This document shows, in pieces, positions 1 to 9,509 of a stretch of DNA of 64,000 nucleotides (positions within the stretch are counted from its first letter, which is position 1; every line of letters starts with the position of its first letter). The DNA is from Achromobacter animicus. Lineage in GTDB: Bacteria; Pseudomonadota; Gammaproteobacteria; Burkholderiales; Burkholderiaceae_B. The notes beneath the pieces were generated by a model. The model made no database searches. It was given only the letters and a program-made list of their open reading frames with translations, and was not told the DNA's origin. The translations under genes were made by a program, and so were the position numbers. Where the stretch lies: positions 806,001 through 870,000 of the forward strand of contig NZ_CADIJM010000002.1 of the NCBI RefSeq assembly GCF_902859585.1. Direction: 5' to 3'.

Positions 1-1186
1 CGATGCGCCAGTGCCGCACCGTCCAAGGTTCGAACTGGTCTGGCGTGAAGTCCATGCCGAGGCCAGGACCGTCGGGTAGCGCCGCACATCCGTTGGACTG
101 AATCGCCGGGCCGGCCAGCGCGATGAGCGGATTGCCGGTCACGTCGTACTCCACGAACGGATAGCTGGCCCACGCGCCGCCGCGCGACGGCATCTGTGTC
201 GCCGCGATCTGCAGCGAGGCCAGAAAGTTGATGGCGGTGCCGAAGGCATGCGGCATGACGGCGATGTCCCGGCTTTCCGCCAGGGCCGCGACCTTGCGAT
301 AGCCCGTGAAGCCGCCGCATACGCCTAAGTCCGGTTGCAGCACGCCGACGGCGCCGGCGCGCAGGAAGGCGTCGAAGCCGGCCAGGCTGCCGATGGCTTC
401 TCCGCCGGCGATGGCGCAGGCAGTTGCCTGGGCGGTGGCGGCGTAGCCGTCCAGGTTCTCCGGCGCGACGGGCTCTTCGATCCACAGCGGGCGCGCCGGT
501 TCAATCAGCGAAGCGGCCAGGCGCGCCGCCGCCGTGCCGTAGCCCTGGTTCATGTCGAGCATGAAGTCAGCGTCGGGGCCGATCAGCGCGCGCACGTGCT
601 GCGCCATGACGGCATCCGCCTGCGGAGAGACACCCGCGCGCGGCTTGACCGCCTTGAATCCCTGGCTGAGTAGCGATTCGATCTCACGGGGATAGTTGCC
701 ATAGGGATCATCGCCCTCGGCAATGAAGGGGCCGCTGGCGTAGCACGGCAGTTCACGCCTCACCGCGCCGCCCAGCATCTGCGCGATGCTCACGCCGTGT
801 GCGCGGGCCGCGATGTCATGCAACGCCATGTCCAACGCGGAGATCGCCATCATGGCCGGCCCGCGCTTGTCATAGCCGATGCGCGGCACCAGGTCGGCGT
901 AGATCGCGCCGTGATCGAGCGCAGACCGGCCGCACACCAGCGGGCCAAGCTGCTGCTGGATCAAGGCCGCCGCGGCCCACGGCGAGGAGAAGACTTCCCC
1001 CCATCCACGAAGCCCGTTGTCGGTGCGGATCTCCAGGGCGAGAAACTCGCGTTTGCGCATGAACGTGCGCGCGTTGCCGAGCGGCACCCGGGGTGTATAA
1101 GCCAGGTGGTAGCCGTTGATCTGAGTGACTTTCAAAATGGATGCCGAGCTGAATGGGATCGGTCCAGTTTGGAGCTCGAGTAGCAT
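1..1186 (-). CDS. Mandelate racemase/muconate lactonizing enzyme family protein (partial at window edge)
   Basis: Enolase-superfamily enzyme, probably an acid-sugar or hydroxy-acid dehydratase or racemase. The C-terminus is cut by the window edge; about 395 codons are visible. Reading the minus strand gives the N-terminal capping domain, a KPR in the place of the usual KxK catalytic motif, metal ligands in DMNQG, IEEPV and GGEAIG, a PHAFG histidine, and the family-typical tail PDGPGLGMDF. The ATG at 1186 has no clear ribosome binding site and leaves only about 30 bp to the divergent LysR gene. A TTG at 1135 is an alternative start that would leave room for a shared promoter. The LysR gene is its likely regulator. 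Substrate cannot be told from sequence. Confidence 0.85.
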   Translation of the reverse strand, partial: MLLELQTGPIPFSSASILKVTQINGYHLAYTPRVPLGNARTFMRKREFLALEIRTDNGLRGWGEVFSSPWAAAALIQQQLGPLVCGRSALDHGAIYADLVPRIGYDKRGPAMMAISALDMALHDIAARAHGVSIAQMLGGAVRRELPCYASGPFIAEGDDPYGNYPREIESLLSQGFKAVKPRAGVSPQADAVMAQHVRALIGPDADFMLDMNQGYGTAAARLAASLIEPARPLWIEEPVAPENLDGYAATAQATACAIAGGEAIGSLAGFDAFLRAGAVGVLQPDLGVCGGFTGYRKVAALAESRDIAVMPHAFGTAINFLASLQIAATQMPSRGGAWASYPFVEYDVTGNPLIALAGPAIQSNGCAALPDGPGLGMDFTPDQFEPWTVRHWRI

Positions 1187-1217
1187 ACGGTCAAATACAT
1201 AGCCAATGCTGTTTCAT

Positions 1218-2111
1218 ATGAAATCCCTTATACGTCCGCGCGAGATGGAGCTGGTGGCCGCGATCTGCCGTACGGGTTCGGTGACCCAGGCCGCGGAGGC
1301 GTGCAGCCTCACGCAGCCGGGCGCCAGCGCCATGCTCAAAGAGCTGGAAGTCCGGTTGGGGGCGACGTTGTTTTCGCGGCGCCACCGACGGCTGGAGCTG
1401 ACGGCGGCGGGGCAAGCCTTGCTGCCGGAGATCACGCATGCGCTAGCGGCGCTGGATGCCGTCGACAAGCTTGCGCAAAGCCTGGGGAACCGCCGGCGCG
1501 AACAACTGATCATCGGCACGGTGTCCGCCACGGGCGCCAGCGTGCTGCCTGCAGTGCTTAAACAGCTGCAGGACGCGGATCCGCTACTGTCGGTGGTGCT
1601 GCGCGTGGGAACGGCTGCCGAAGTCGTCGAGATGGCCATCGCGCAGCGCATTGACCTTGGCGTCATCCTCGGGGCGGGGGCGCATCAGCACGCCAACTTT
1701 GAAAAGATCGCGGACCTGGGCCTGGTTTGCGTCGTGCGTCCGGACCACGCGTGGGCGTCGCTGCCGGAGGTCACCGTGGATATGCTGGCGTCGGAGCGGT
1801 TCATCGGTCACAGCCGGCACCTTCCGGTCGGCGCGCTGACGGCGCAGGTGCTGGAGGAGGCTGGGCTGTCCTGCCGCCCCGCGATTGAAGTGATGCAGTT
1901 CTCCGCGGCGTGCGCGCTGACGGATGCAGGGTGCGGTCCGGCGGTGCTTGAGAGCGTGACGGGGGAATATGCCCGCCGTTTGGGTTTGGTCCCGGTTCCC
2001 CTGAATGCAGGAAGAACGCTTTCGCTCAGCCTGGTATGGCCGCAGGGAAAAGGCATGAGCGGCGGCGCGCGCTTCGTGAAGCATGCGCTGTCGCAAGCGC
2101 TGGTGGCATAA
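1218..2111 (+). CDS. LysR family transcriptional regulator
   Basis: DNA-binding regulator with an N-terminal winged helix-turn-helix (RPREMELVAAICRTGSVTQA, then LTQPGASAMLKELE) and a C-terminal periplasmic-binding-protein-like effector domain, about 297 residues, a normal LysR length. It is divergent from the mandelate-racemase-type gene and 29 bp upstream of the ThDP enzyme, so it probably controls one or both. An ATG at 1206 adds MLFH; the ATG at 1218 is preferred because LysR proteins usually begin just before the RPRE-like stretch. The inducer is unknown. Confidence 0.93.
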   Translation: MKSLIRPREMELVAAICRTGSVTQAAEACSLTQPGASAMLKELEVRLGATLFSRRHRRLELTAAGQALLPEITHALAALDAVDKLAQSLGNRRREQLIIGTVSATGASVLPAVLKQLQDADPLLSVVLRVGTAAEVVEMAIAQRIDLGVILGAGAHQHANFEKIADLGLVCVVRPDHAWASLPEVTVDMLASERFIGHSRHLPVGALTAQVLEEAGLSCRPAIEVMQFSAACALTDAGCGPAVLESVTGEYARRLGLVPVPLNAGRTLSLSLVWPQGKGMSGGARFVKHALSQALVA

Positions 2112-2140
2112 GTCTTAAACGCAATCTCAAGGAGACGTAC

Positions 2141-3775
2141 GTGCTGGGTTCTGAACTGATCATTCGCTCGCTGCGGCGGCGGGGCGTCACCACCATCTTC
2201 AGCCTGTCCGGCAATCAGATCATGCCGCTCTACGACGCGTGCATCGACGCCGGCATTCGCATCGTCCACGTGCGGCACGAAGCGGCCGCCGTCTTCATGG
2301 CCGATGCGTGGTCGCAGATCACCGGCGAGCTCGGCGTAGCGATGGTTACGGCGGCGCCGGGCCTGACCAATGGCCTCGCGCCGCTGTACTCGGCCTCGCA
2401 GGCGGAAAGCCCGGTGCTGCTTATCTCAGGCGATTCGTCGGTGTCGGAGGACGGCTCGGGTGCGTTCCAGGAGCTGGACCAGGTCGCCATCACGCGGCCG
2501 TTGACCAAGTTGTCGGTGCGTCCGCAGTCCGCGGCAGAACTGTGCCCCGCGCTTGAAGATGCCATCACGCAGGCGCTTGCACCGCGTCGAGGCCCCGTCC
2601 ACGTGGCGCTTCCGTTTGATCTGCTGACGGCCGAATCGGGCATCGCTGATCTGCCGCAGGCGCCGGCAGATCAGCCGGCTGTCGCGCTGGATGCGGCGTA
2701 TGTGGATCAACTGGCTGAACTGCTAAATGCCGCACGCCGCCCGCTGGTATTGGCGGGGCCGACGAGCGCGCGATCGCACGGTCGTTCCGCCCGCGCGGCT
2801 GCGCAAGCCATGCTTGGCCTGCGCATCATTCCGATGGAAAGCCCCCGCGGGCTGAAGGATCCTTCGCTGGGCGCGTTGGCCGGCATCATGCCAAGCGCGG
2901 ATCTGATCGTGCTGGCGGGAAAGTGCCTGGACTTCACGCTGGGATTCGGCGGCACGGGCGCGCTTGGCGACAACGCACGCCTCGCGGTGATCGACCCGGA
3001 TCCCGCGATGCTGGAACGCGCGGGCCGTCTTCTTGGCGAGCGTCTGGTGCTGGCGTTCCAAGCTGACCCGGTTGCGGCGCTAGCCGCGATACGGGCGGCG
3101 CGAGCTTCGGCCGAACGTCTGGCGTGGCAGGAACAGGTAGATGACGCGCTGCGCAGCCGGACGATCAAGGCGCCGTCCGCGCCTGTCGAGGGAGCGCTGG
3201 GCCCGCGCGCGCTGTGCGAGACCGTGCAGGCATTCCTGGCGTCCGCGCCTCACCCGATCCTGATCTGCGACGGCGGCGAGTTCGGCCAGTGGGCGCAGGC
3301 ATTCTGCCAGGCGCCGGTACGCATCATCAACGGCATGTCCGGCGCGATCGGGGCAGGTGTCTGCTACGCGATCGCCGCGAAGATCGCACGGCCCAAAGCC
3401 ACGGTGGTCGTCATGATGGGCGACGGCACCGCCGGTTTTCACTTGATGGAGCTGGATACGGCGGTGCGCGAAGGCGCGGCGGTCATTGCAGTGATCGGCA
3501 ACGACCTGCGCTGGAACGCCGAACATCTGATCCAGATGCGCACCTATGGTCCGCAGCGGTTGATCGGCTGCGAGCTTTCACCGACGGCGCGGTATCACGA
3601 CGTCGCGTCTGCGCTGGGCGGCGCGGGGTTTGCGGCCCACGACGTGGATGGTCTGGCCAACGCGTTGAAGGGGGCCGCCGACAGCGGGCTGCCAGCCTGC
3701 ATCAACGTATCCCTGGCGGGCGAGGCCGCCCCGGTTTTCAACGCGGCATCGATGGCGTCAACGAGCGGACATTGA
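2141..3775 (+). CDS. Thiamine-diphosphate-dependent enzyme, acetolactate synthase-like
   Basis: A 544-residue protein of the acetolactate synthase/benzoylformate decarboxylase fold. The N-terminal Pyr domain has the activating glutamate in VRHEAAAVFMAD (Glu47). A central nucleotide-fold domain follows, and then a PP domain with the GDGTAGFHL diphosphate/Mg motif near residue 427 ending in GND. Start is GTG at 2141, 6 bp after a perfect AAGGAG; an in-frame ATG further upstream lies inside lysR and is rejected. Being next to an enolase-superfamily gene, it may act on a 2-keto acid made by it. It is not obviously the biosynthetic IlvB: no IlvN-type small subunit gene is nearby. Confidence 0.88.
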   Translation: MLGSELIIRSLRRRGVTTIFSLSGNQIMPLYDACIDAGIRIVHVRHEAAAVFMADAWSQITGELGVAMVTAAPGLTNGLAPLYSASQAESPVLLISGDSSVSEDGSGAFQELDQVAITRPLTKLSVRPQSAAELCPALEDAITQALAPRRGPVHVALPFDLLTAESGIADLPQAPADQPAVALDAAYVDQLAELLNAARRPLVLAGPTSARSHGRSARAAAQAMLGLRIIPMESPRGLKDPSLGALAGIMPSADLIVLAGKCLDFTLGFGGTGALGDNARLAVIDPDPAMLERAGRLLGERLVLAFQADPVAALAAIRAARASAERLAWQEQVDDALRSRTIKAPSAPVEGALGPRALCETVQAFLASAPHPILICDGGEFGQWAQAFCQAPVRIINGMSGAIGAGVCYAIAAKIARPKATVVVMMGDGTAGFHLMELDTAVREGAAVIAVIGNDLRWNAEHLIQMRTYGPQRLIGCELSPTARYHDVASALGGAGFAAHDVDGLANALKGAADSGLPACINVSLAGEAAPVFNAASMASTSGH

Positions 3776-3857
3776 ACGGGAAGCTGGTCAGCGTCCGCAA
3801 TGATCGCGCGCCCACGGCGGCTGGCGGACCAGCACGTTTTGCCGTCCCAGGCGGGCG

Positions 3858-5039
3858 CTATGCCGACGCCCGCCGGGGCAGCCACCGCCAGAACACCCCG
3901 GCTGCCACCAGCCCCAACGTTCCCACGCCAAACGATGCGCCACCCAGCGACAACAACGCCGTCAGCGCCGACAGCGCTACCGGCCCGCCGCTCGCACCCA
4001 GATCGGCCATGAAGCGCCAGATGCCAAGGAACTGCGTGCGCGCACCGGGCGGCGCAGCGTCCGCGCCCAGCGTCATCACGATGCCCGACCCGATGCCGTT
4101 GCCAAAGCCCAGCAGCAGCGACACCAGGATGAAGCTCGTCACGCCGCCAGTCAGCGGGATCGCCATCAAGCTCAAGCCCATCAGCAGCGTGCACGGCAGC
4201 GCCACCCACAACCGGCCCCGCTGATCCATCACCTTGCCGGCGGGATAGAACACCGACATGTCGACGGCCGCGACGAGGCCGTAGACAAGCGACGTGGTGG
4301 TGGCGTCCAGCCCAAGATGGTCTGCCCACAGCGGTATCACGACCTGGCGCGACGCGCGCAGCGCGCTGATCAGCATCACGCCGACGCCCAGCGTGGCGTA
4401 CACGCCGCGATGGTCGCGCGCGACTTCGCCGATGCGTGCGCGCGGCGCGCCGGCGGCCTTGGCGTGCGAGGGTTCGATGTCGGGCGCCTTGATGGCGATG
4501 AAGCCCGCGCCGAGCATGGCGCAGACGGCGATCCAGTACGCGCCGTCCAGCCCCATGAAGTGAATCAGCGCCGCGCCCGCGAAGGGGCCGATGAAGGTGC
4601 CGATGCGCGTCGTGCCGCCCAGCGTGGACAGCGCGCGCGCACGGTACGTCAGCGGCACGACCTCGATCATGTAGCTTTGGCGAGCCAGCTGGAACACCGA
4701 TTGCGCGCAGCCCTGCATCAGCATGGCCAGCGCCAGCACCCAGAGATGCGGCACGCCGATCACCAGCAGCAGACCCGCCACGCTCAACAGCGCGGCGCCG
4801 GCCATCGCGCGCTTTTCGCCGAAGCGTTCAGTGATCAGCGCGGACGGGATGTTGGAGAGCAGCGAGCCGACGCCGATGAGCGCGGCGATGAGACCGGCGG
4901 CCGCGAACGACGCGCCTTGTTCCCGCGCGGTGAGCGCGATCACGGGAAGAATGGCGCCGTTGCTGATGCCGTATAGCAGCGACGGGCCGAACGCCGGCAC
5001 GGCGATCTGCTTCAGATTGAACGATTCGGGATGCGACAT
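3858..5039 (-). CDS. MFS transporter
   Basis: Inner-membrane secondary transporter of 393 residues with about 12 hydrophobic helices. An N-terminal half (ITERFGEKRAMAG in the 2-3 loop) and a C-terminal half (VMDQRGRLWV in the equivalent loop) are visible, as expected for the major facilitator superfamily. It is convergent with the ThDP enzyme (82 bp apart) and divergent from the HisD-like operon. Start ATG at 5039 begins MSHPESFNLK. Substrate is unknown; neither size nor motifs mark it as a particular drug or sugar exporter. Confidence 0.88.
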   Translation of the reverse strand: MSHPESFNLKQIAVPAFGPSLLYGISNGAILPVIALTAREQGASFAAAGLIAALIGVGSLLSNIPSALITERFGEKRAMAGAALLSVAGLLLVIGVPHLWVLALAMLMQGCAQSVFQLARQSYMIEVVPLTYRARALSTLGGTTRIGTFIGPFAGAALIHFMGLDGAYWIAVCAMLGAGFIAIKAPDIEPSHAKAAGAPRARIGEVARDHRGVYATLGVGVMLISALRASRQVVIPLWADHLGLDATTTSLVYGLVAAVDMSVFYPAGKVMDQRGRLWVALPCTLLMGLSLMAIPLTGGVTSFILVSLLLGFGNGIGSGIVMTLGADAAPPGARTQFLGIWRFMADLGASGGPVALSALTALLSLGGASFGVGTLGLVAAGVFWRWLPRRASA

Positions 5040-5152
5040 GAGGGGAGGGCGTGAGCACGGCCGCTTGCCGTCCGCCTCGCGTTTGCGCGTGGGCCGGCCC
5101 GGCGGTCATCGATGCGGAATCCCGTGAGTGTAGCGAAAGCGCTCGGCGCCCG

Positions 5153-5172
5153 GCTGTCAGCAGCCTGACAGC
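5153..5172. promoter_or_regulatory. Inverted repeat in the MFS/HisD-like divergent promoter region
   Basis: GCTGTCAG-CAGC-CTGACAGC, an uninterrupted 8-bp inverted repeat with a 4-base centre. It lies about 115 bp upstream of the MFS start and 150 bp upstream of the HisD-like start. It may be an operator or a 5' leader hairpin; there is no T-run, so a terminator is unlikely. Confidence 0.4.
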
Positions 5173-5250
5173 GCATTCGCGGTGGCGCCGCGATCCGGCG
5201 CGAGTGGAAGTGAAGGTCGGCGTGCGCGCAATCTCCGGGTTTCTCCCTAT

Positions 5251-5266
5251 TTGCATACGTATGCAA
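5251..5266. promoter_or_regulatory. Candidate LacI-family operator for the HisD-like operon
   Basis: TTGCATACGTATGCAA is a perfect 16-bp palindrome with the central ACGT typical of LacI/PurR-type operators. It lies 57 bp before the preferred start of the HisD-like gene. The LacI regulator encoded third in the same operon is the obvious candidate binder, giving autoregulation. GntR-family proteins can use similar palindromes, but none is encoded here. Confidence 0.6.
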
Positions 5267-5322
5267 GGCTTTGAAAGTCCCCTCCATCGATGAACTTCTC
5301 AACGCTTGCAGGACCCGAAACC

Positions 5323-6642
5323 ATGATCCGTTATCTGAAGCGCGGCCGGACCGCCGCCGTCAAGACCGACGACGACGCCAAGGTGCGCGCCACCGTCGAA
5401 GACATCATCCGCGACATCGAAACCCGTGGCGACGACGCCGTGCGCGATTACAGCCGCAAGTTCGACAACTGGGACCCGGCGGACTTCCGCCTGTCGCGTG
5501 CCGAGATCGAGGCGGCGCGCAAGCAGTTGTCGGCGCGCGAGATCGAGGACATCGCATTCGCCCAGAGCCAGGTCCGCAACTTTGCGCAGATCCAGCGCGA
5601 CTCGATGCGTGACGTCGAAGTCGAAACGTATCCTGGCGTGGTCCTGGGCCACAAGCACGTGCCGATGAACGCGGTGGGCTGCTACATCCCGGGCGGCAAG
5701 TATCCGCTGCTGGCCTCGGCGCATATGAGCGTCCTGACCGCCAAGGTGGCGGGCGTTAAGCGCATCGTGTCCACGGCGCCGCCGTATCAGGGCAAGCCGC
5801 ATCCGGCCATCGTGACCGCGATGGACATGGCGGGCGCCGACGAGATCCTGGTGCTGGGCGGCGTGCAGGCCGTGGTGGCGATGGCGGTGGGCACGCCCAG
5901 CGTGGCGCCGGTGGACATGCTGGTCGGCCCGGGCAATATGTTTGTGGCAGAGGCCAAGCGGCAGTTGTACGGCCGGGTGGGCATCGACCTGTTTGCGGGA
6001 CCGACCGAGACGCTGGTGATCGCCGACGACAGCGTGGATGGCGAGCTGTGCGCCGTCGACCTGCTGGGCCAGGCGGAACACGGCCCTACGTCTCCTGCGG
6101 TGCTGCTGACCACCAGCGAACAACTGGCGCGCGCCACGCTGGCCGAAGTCGAGCGCCAGCTGTCGATCCTGCCGACGGCGGGCATCGCGGCTAAGGCGTG
6201 GGCCGATTGCGGCGAGGTCATCGTCTGCGACAGCGACGAGGAAATGCTGCAGGTGGCCGATGACCTGGCGTTCGAGCACGTGCAGGTCATGACGCGCGAT
6301 CCCGATTACTTCCTGAACCGGATGACGAACTACGGCGCGCTGTTTTTGGGTCCGCGCACCAACGTCAGCTTTGGCGACAAGGTGATCGGCACCAACCACA
6401 CGCTGCCGACGAACCGCAACGCGCGCTACACCGGCGGCCTGTGGGTGGGCAAGTTCCTCAAGACCTGCACCTATCAGCGCGTGCTGACGGACGAGGCCAG
6501 CGCGGCGATGGGCGAGTATTGCTCGCGCCTGTGCCACATGGAGAATTTTGCGGGCCACGGCGAGCAGGCCAACATCCGCGTGCGCCGCTATGGCAATCGC
6601 CCCGACCTGCCGTGGTATCGGCCGGTGGAGGCCCAGGCATGA
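5323..6642 (+). CDS. Histidinol dehydrogenase-like (HisD family) catabolic dehydrogenase
   Basis: NAD-dependent zinc dehydrogenase of the HisD family, about 439 residues. Family landmarks are present: the [17 protein letters not shown] loop, a Gln/His zinc pair in LLGQAEHGP, the FEH catalytic pair, the Asp in [15 protein letters not shown], and a C-terminal His in ENFAGHGEQ. It is not in a histidine operon. It shares an operon with an SDR, a LacI regulator, a Bug receptor and an aldolase, so it is more likely a catabolic homologue; HpsN (sulfopropanediol dehydrogenase) is one known catabolic member. Start at ATG 5323 is preferred over 5290 because AGGA lies 10 bp upstream. It overlaps the next gene by ATGA. 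Confidence 0.85.
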   Translation: MIRYLKRGRTAAVKTDDDAKVRATVEDIIRDIETRGDDAVRDYSRKFDNWDPADFRLSRAEIEAARKQLSAREIEDIAFAQSQVRNFAQIQRDSMRDVEVETYPGVVLGHKHVPMNAVGCYIPGGKYPLLASAHMSVLTAKVAGVKRIVSTAPPYQGKPHPAIVTAMDMAGADEILVLGGVQAVVAMAVGTPSVAPVDMLVGPGNMFVAEAKRQLYGRVGIDLFAGPTETLVIADDSVDGELCAVDLLGQAEHGPTSPAVLLTTSEQLARATLAEVERQLSILPTAGIAAKAWADCGEVIVCDSDEEMLQVADDLAFEHVQVMTRDPDYFLNRMTNYGALFLGPRTNVSFGDKVIGTNHTLPTNRNARYTGGLWVGKFLKTCTYQRVLTDEASAAMGEYCSRLCHMENFAGHGEQANIRVRRYGNRPDLPWYRPVEAQA

Positions 6643-7406
6643 TTGCGCTGCCCAAAGGACCGGACTTCCGCCTGGACGGACGCCGCGCCCTGGTGACGGG
6701 CGGCAGCGGCGGCATCGGGCTGGCGGCGGCCGCCGCGCTGGGCCGCGCGGGCGCGCATGTGACGGTGGCGGCCCGGCGCGAGCCGGAACTGGCGCAAGTG
6801 TGCGAAGCCTTGCGGGCCGAAGGCATCGGCTGTGCGCCGCTGGTGCTGGACGTGACGGACTCGGCCGCCGTAGATCAGGCGGTCGCGCACGCCGAGCCCT
6901 TTGACATTCTGGTCAACAACGCGGGCATGAATCGTCCCAAGCCGCTGGTCGAGCAGTCCGACGAGGACATCGACGCCGTGCTGGATCTGAACGTGAAGGC
7001 AGCTTTCTACACCAGCCGGGCCGTGGCGCGCCGCCTGCTGCAGGAAGGCCGTGCGGGGTCCATCGTGAATGTGTCGTCGCAGATGGGGCACGTGGGCAGT
7101 CCACGGCGCACGCTGTATTGCGCCAGCAAGCACGCGCTCGAAGGCATGACGCGTGCCTTGGCGTGGGAGTTGGGCGCGGCCAACATTCGCGTGAACACCG
7201 TGTGCCCGACCTTCATCGAAACGCCCATGACGGCGGGCATGCTGGGGCAGCCCGGCTTCCGGGACTGGGTCTGCGCGCGCAACGCGCTGGGCCGCGTCGG
7301 CCGTCTGGACGAAGTGATGGGCGCCATTGTGTTCCTGGCCAGTGATGCGTCCAGTCTGATGACGGGCAGCGCGCTGATGCTGGATGCGGGATGGACCGCG
7401 GCATGA
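6639..7406 (+). CDS. SDR family oxidoreductase
   Basis: A 255-residue classical short-chain dehydrogenase/reductase. It has the TGGSGGIG dinucleotide-binding motif, the NNAG motif, a catalytic Ser in IVNVSSQMG and the YCASK tyrosine/lysine pair, so it should oxidise or reduce an alcohol/ketone with NAD(P). The start overlaps the stop of the HisD-like gene (ATGA), which indicates translational coupling, and its own stop overlaps the LacI start in the same way. It probably acts with the HisD-like enzyme on the same polyol or hydroxy-acid; the substrate is not readable. Confidence 0.92.
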   Translation: MIALPKGPDFRLDGRRALVTGGSGGIGLAAAAALGRAGAHVTVAARREPELAQVCEALRAEGIGCAPLVLDVTDSAAVDQAVAHAEPFDILVNNAGMNRPKPLVEQSDEDIDAVLDLNVKAAFYTSRAVARRLLQEGRAGSIVNVSSQMGHVGSPRRTLYCASKHALEGMTRALAWELGAANIRVNTVCPTFIETPMTAGMLGQPGFRDWVCARNALGRVGRLDEVMGAIVFLASDASSLMTGSALMLDAGWTAA

Positions 7407-8416
7407 GGACCGCGCCCCGCGCGCAGGACGTGGCGGATCTGGCGCAGGTGTCGCAGTCCGCCGTCAGCCGCACGTTCACGCCCGGCGCCAGCGTGTCCGA
7501 AGAGACGCGGCGCAAGGTGCTGGCGGCCGCGCAGAAACTGGGCTATCGGCCCAACGCGCTGGCGCGCAGCCTGATCACCCGCCGCAGCCGCATCGTGGCG
7601 CTGGTGATGAGCTATCTGGAAAACCAGTTCTACCCGCTGGTGATCGAGCGTCTGTCGCAGAAGCTGCAGAAAGAGGGCTATCACGTGCTGATGTTCATCG
7701 CCGAGGTGGACGAGGCGGCCGACGGCGTGCTGGCCGAGATCCTGCAATACCAGGTCGACGGCATCGTCATGGCGTCCGCCATGCTGTCGTCCAACGTGGC
7801 GCGCAGTTGCGCAGAAGTCGGCGTGCCGGTGGTGCAGTTCAATCGGGTGTCCATCCTGGGCGGCCTGGCACGTCACGCCAGCAGCTCGGTCACGTCCGAC
7901 AACTATGCGGGCGGCCAACTGGTGGCGCGCCTGCTGGTGGACCGCGGCTACCGGCGCTTTGGATTTCTGGCGGGGCTGGAGGATTCGTCGACCAGCATCG
8001 AACGCGAACGGGGCTACCGGGACGCGTTGACCGAACTCGGCCACGACATCGCCTGCCGCGAAGTGGGCCACTACGACTTCGATCTGGCGCAGGCTGCGGT
8101 TCGCCGAATGTTTGCCGCCGACCCGCCGGACGCGCTGTTTGCCGGCAACGATCACATGGCGATTGCGGCGCTTGACGTGCTGCGTCAGGAACTTAGCCTG
8201 CGCGTGCCGGAGGACGTGGCCGTCGTGGGCTTTGACGACGTGCCGCAGGCGGCCTGGGGCGCGTATCGCCTGACCACCGTGCGTCAGCAGGTCGAACCCA
8301 TGGTGGACGCTACCGTCGCGCTGCTGCGCGAACAGATGCAGGCCGAGCTGCGGCCGCGCGACATCGTCATTCCCTGCAGCCTGGTTGAACGCGCGACGGT
8401 CCGGGCGGGGCCCTGA
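7403..8416 (+). CDS. LacI family transcriptional regulator
   Basis: DNA-binding repressor of about 337 residues. The N-terminal helix-turn-helix (AQDVADLAQVSQSAVSRTF) and hinge (YRPNALARSL) are followed by a two-lobe sugar-binding core (GFLAGLEDSS, ALFAGNDHMA, VVGFDDVP). ATG 7403 overlaps the SDR stop (ATGA) and is preferred; ATG 7391 would add four residues. As the third gene of the operon it is likely an autoregulator acting on the palindrome at 5251-5266. Confidence 0.93.
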   Translation: MRTAPRAQDVADLAQVSQSAVSRTFTPGASVSEETRRKVLAAAQKLGYRPNALARSLITRRSRIVALVMSYLENQFYPLVIERLSQKLQKEGYHVLMFIAEVDEAADGVLAEILQYQVDGIVMASAMLSSNVARSCAEVGVPVVQFNRVSILGGLARHASSSVTSDNYAGGQLVARLLVDRGYRRFGFLAGLEDSSTSIERERGYRDALTELGHDIACREVGHYDFDLAQAAVRRMFAADPPDALFAGNDHMAIAALDVLRQELSLRVPEDVAVVGFDDVPQAAWGAYRLTTVRQQVEPMVDATVALLREQMQAELRPRDIVIPCSLVERATVRAGP

Positions 8417-8455
8417 AGATTCGCTATTCCCCTTTTTCCGGCACTACCCAATGAA

Positions 8456-8474
8456 AGCGCGCACAGACCGCGCT
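8456..8474 (+). other. Intercistronic stem-loop before the Bug receptor gene
   Basis: AGCGCG-N7-CGCGCT forms a short stem-loop in the 81-bp gap between lacI and the receptor gene. No T-run follows. It may shield the downstream mRNA or attenuate read-through; similar stem-loops occur before other genes in this window. Confidence 0.35.
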
Positions 8475-8497
8475 CATCGACTCCAGGAGACAAACGC

Positions 8498-9484
8498 ATG
8501 CGCAGCATTTTTGTACGCACCCTGACCGCCGTCGCGGCCATCGGGTTGACCGCCGGCTTGGCCCACGCCCAAGGCGGCGCGCCCGCCTGGCCGACCAAGA
8601 ACATCCGATACATCGTGCCGTTCTCGCCGGGCGGCGTGTCCGACGGCGTCGCGCGCCTGATGGCCGAGCAGTTGAGCGCTCGTCTCGGGCAGTCAGTCAT
8701 CGTCGAGAACAAGCCGGGCGTGTCCGGCATTGTGGGCACGCAACAGGTGGCGCGCGCCGAGCCCGACGGCTACACCATCGTGGGCGGCACCATCACCACG
8801 CATGCCGTCAATCCGTTCTTCATCAAGTCGCTGGGCTATGACCCGGTCAAGGACTTCACGCCCGTCAGCCTGGTGGGCATGGTCAGCAACGCATTGGTGG
8901 TGCGGGCAGACAGCCCATTCAACACGGTGCAGCAGGTGATCGACGCCGCGCGGGCGGATCCGGACGGGCTGACGTACGGCACGGCCGGCGCGGGCACGTC
9001 GCAGCATCTGTCGGGGCAGCTCTTTCAATCGATTTCGGATACGCGCCTGCGCCAGATCGTCTACAAGGGAGGATCGCAGTCGATGGTGGACCTGATCGGC
9101 GGACAGATCGACATGGTGTTTGAAACGGTCGCGGCCGCGCGTCCGATGATCGATGCCAAGCGGGTGAAAGTGCTGGGCGTTACATCGGCCGCGCCGCTGG
9201 CGGATCTGCCGGGTGTCAAGCCGCTGGCCGAACTGGGCTTGCCGGGCTTTGCGATGCAGTCTTGGCAAGGCATCTTTGCGCCGGCGGGCACGCCCGCGCC
9301 GGTGGTGGAACGCCTGGGACGCGAGATCGCGGCCATCGTCAACACCCCCGACGTGCGCGCCAAGCTGCTGACACTGGGCGTGGCGCCCGACGGCCGCGGC
9401 TCGGCAGAATTCTCGCAGTTCCAACGCAGCGAAATCGAAAAATGGGGCAAGGTGATCAAGGACGCCGGCATCCAGGCCGACTGA
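8498..9484 (+). CDS. Bug-family (TctC) tripartite tricarboxylate transporter substrate-binding protein
   Basis: Periplasmic solute receptor of 328 residues. The N-terminal signal peptide ends near AGLAHAQG. The mature part has the family signatures IVPFSPGGVSD, VIVENKPGVSG and EPDGYT. These proteins bind small carboxylates and deliver them to a TctAB permease, or act as sensors. No tctA or tctB gene is in the window, so it must borrow a permease encoded elsewhere. A good ribosome binding site (CCAGGAGACA) precedes ATG 8498. It belongs to the HisD-like operon and suggests the operon's substrate is an anionic organic acid. Confidence 0.93.
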   Translation: MRSIFVRTLTAVAAIGLTAGLAHAQGGAPAWPTKNIRYIVPFSPGGVSDGVARLMAEQLSARLGQSVIVENKPGVSGIVGTQQVARAEPDGYTIVGGTITTHAVNPFFIKSLGYDPVKDFTPVSLVGMVSNALVVRADSPFNTVQQVIDAARADPDGLTYGTAGAGTSQHLSGQLFQSISDTRLRQIVYKGGSQSMVDLIGGQIDMVFETVAAARPMIDAKRVKVLGVTSAAPLADLPGVKPLAELGLPGFAMQSWQGIFAPAGTPAPVVERLGREIAAIVNTPDVRAKLLTLGVAPDGRGSAEFSQFQRSEIEKWGKVIKDAGIQAD

Positions 9485-9509
9485 CCCCGCCCCGACACAG
9501 GAGACTTGC

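Noticed and set aside
5323-6642. Biosynthetic histidinol dehydrogenase (hisD) as the name for this gene
   Set aside because: No other histidine gene is near and the neighbours are catabolic (SDR, LacI, Bug, aldolase); only the family can be claimed.
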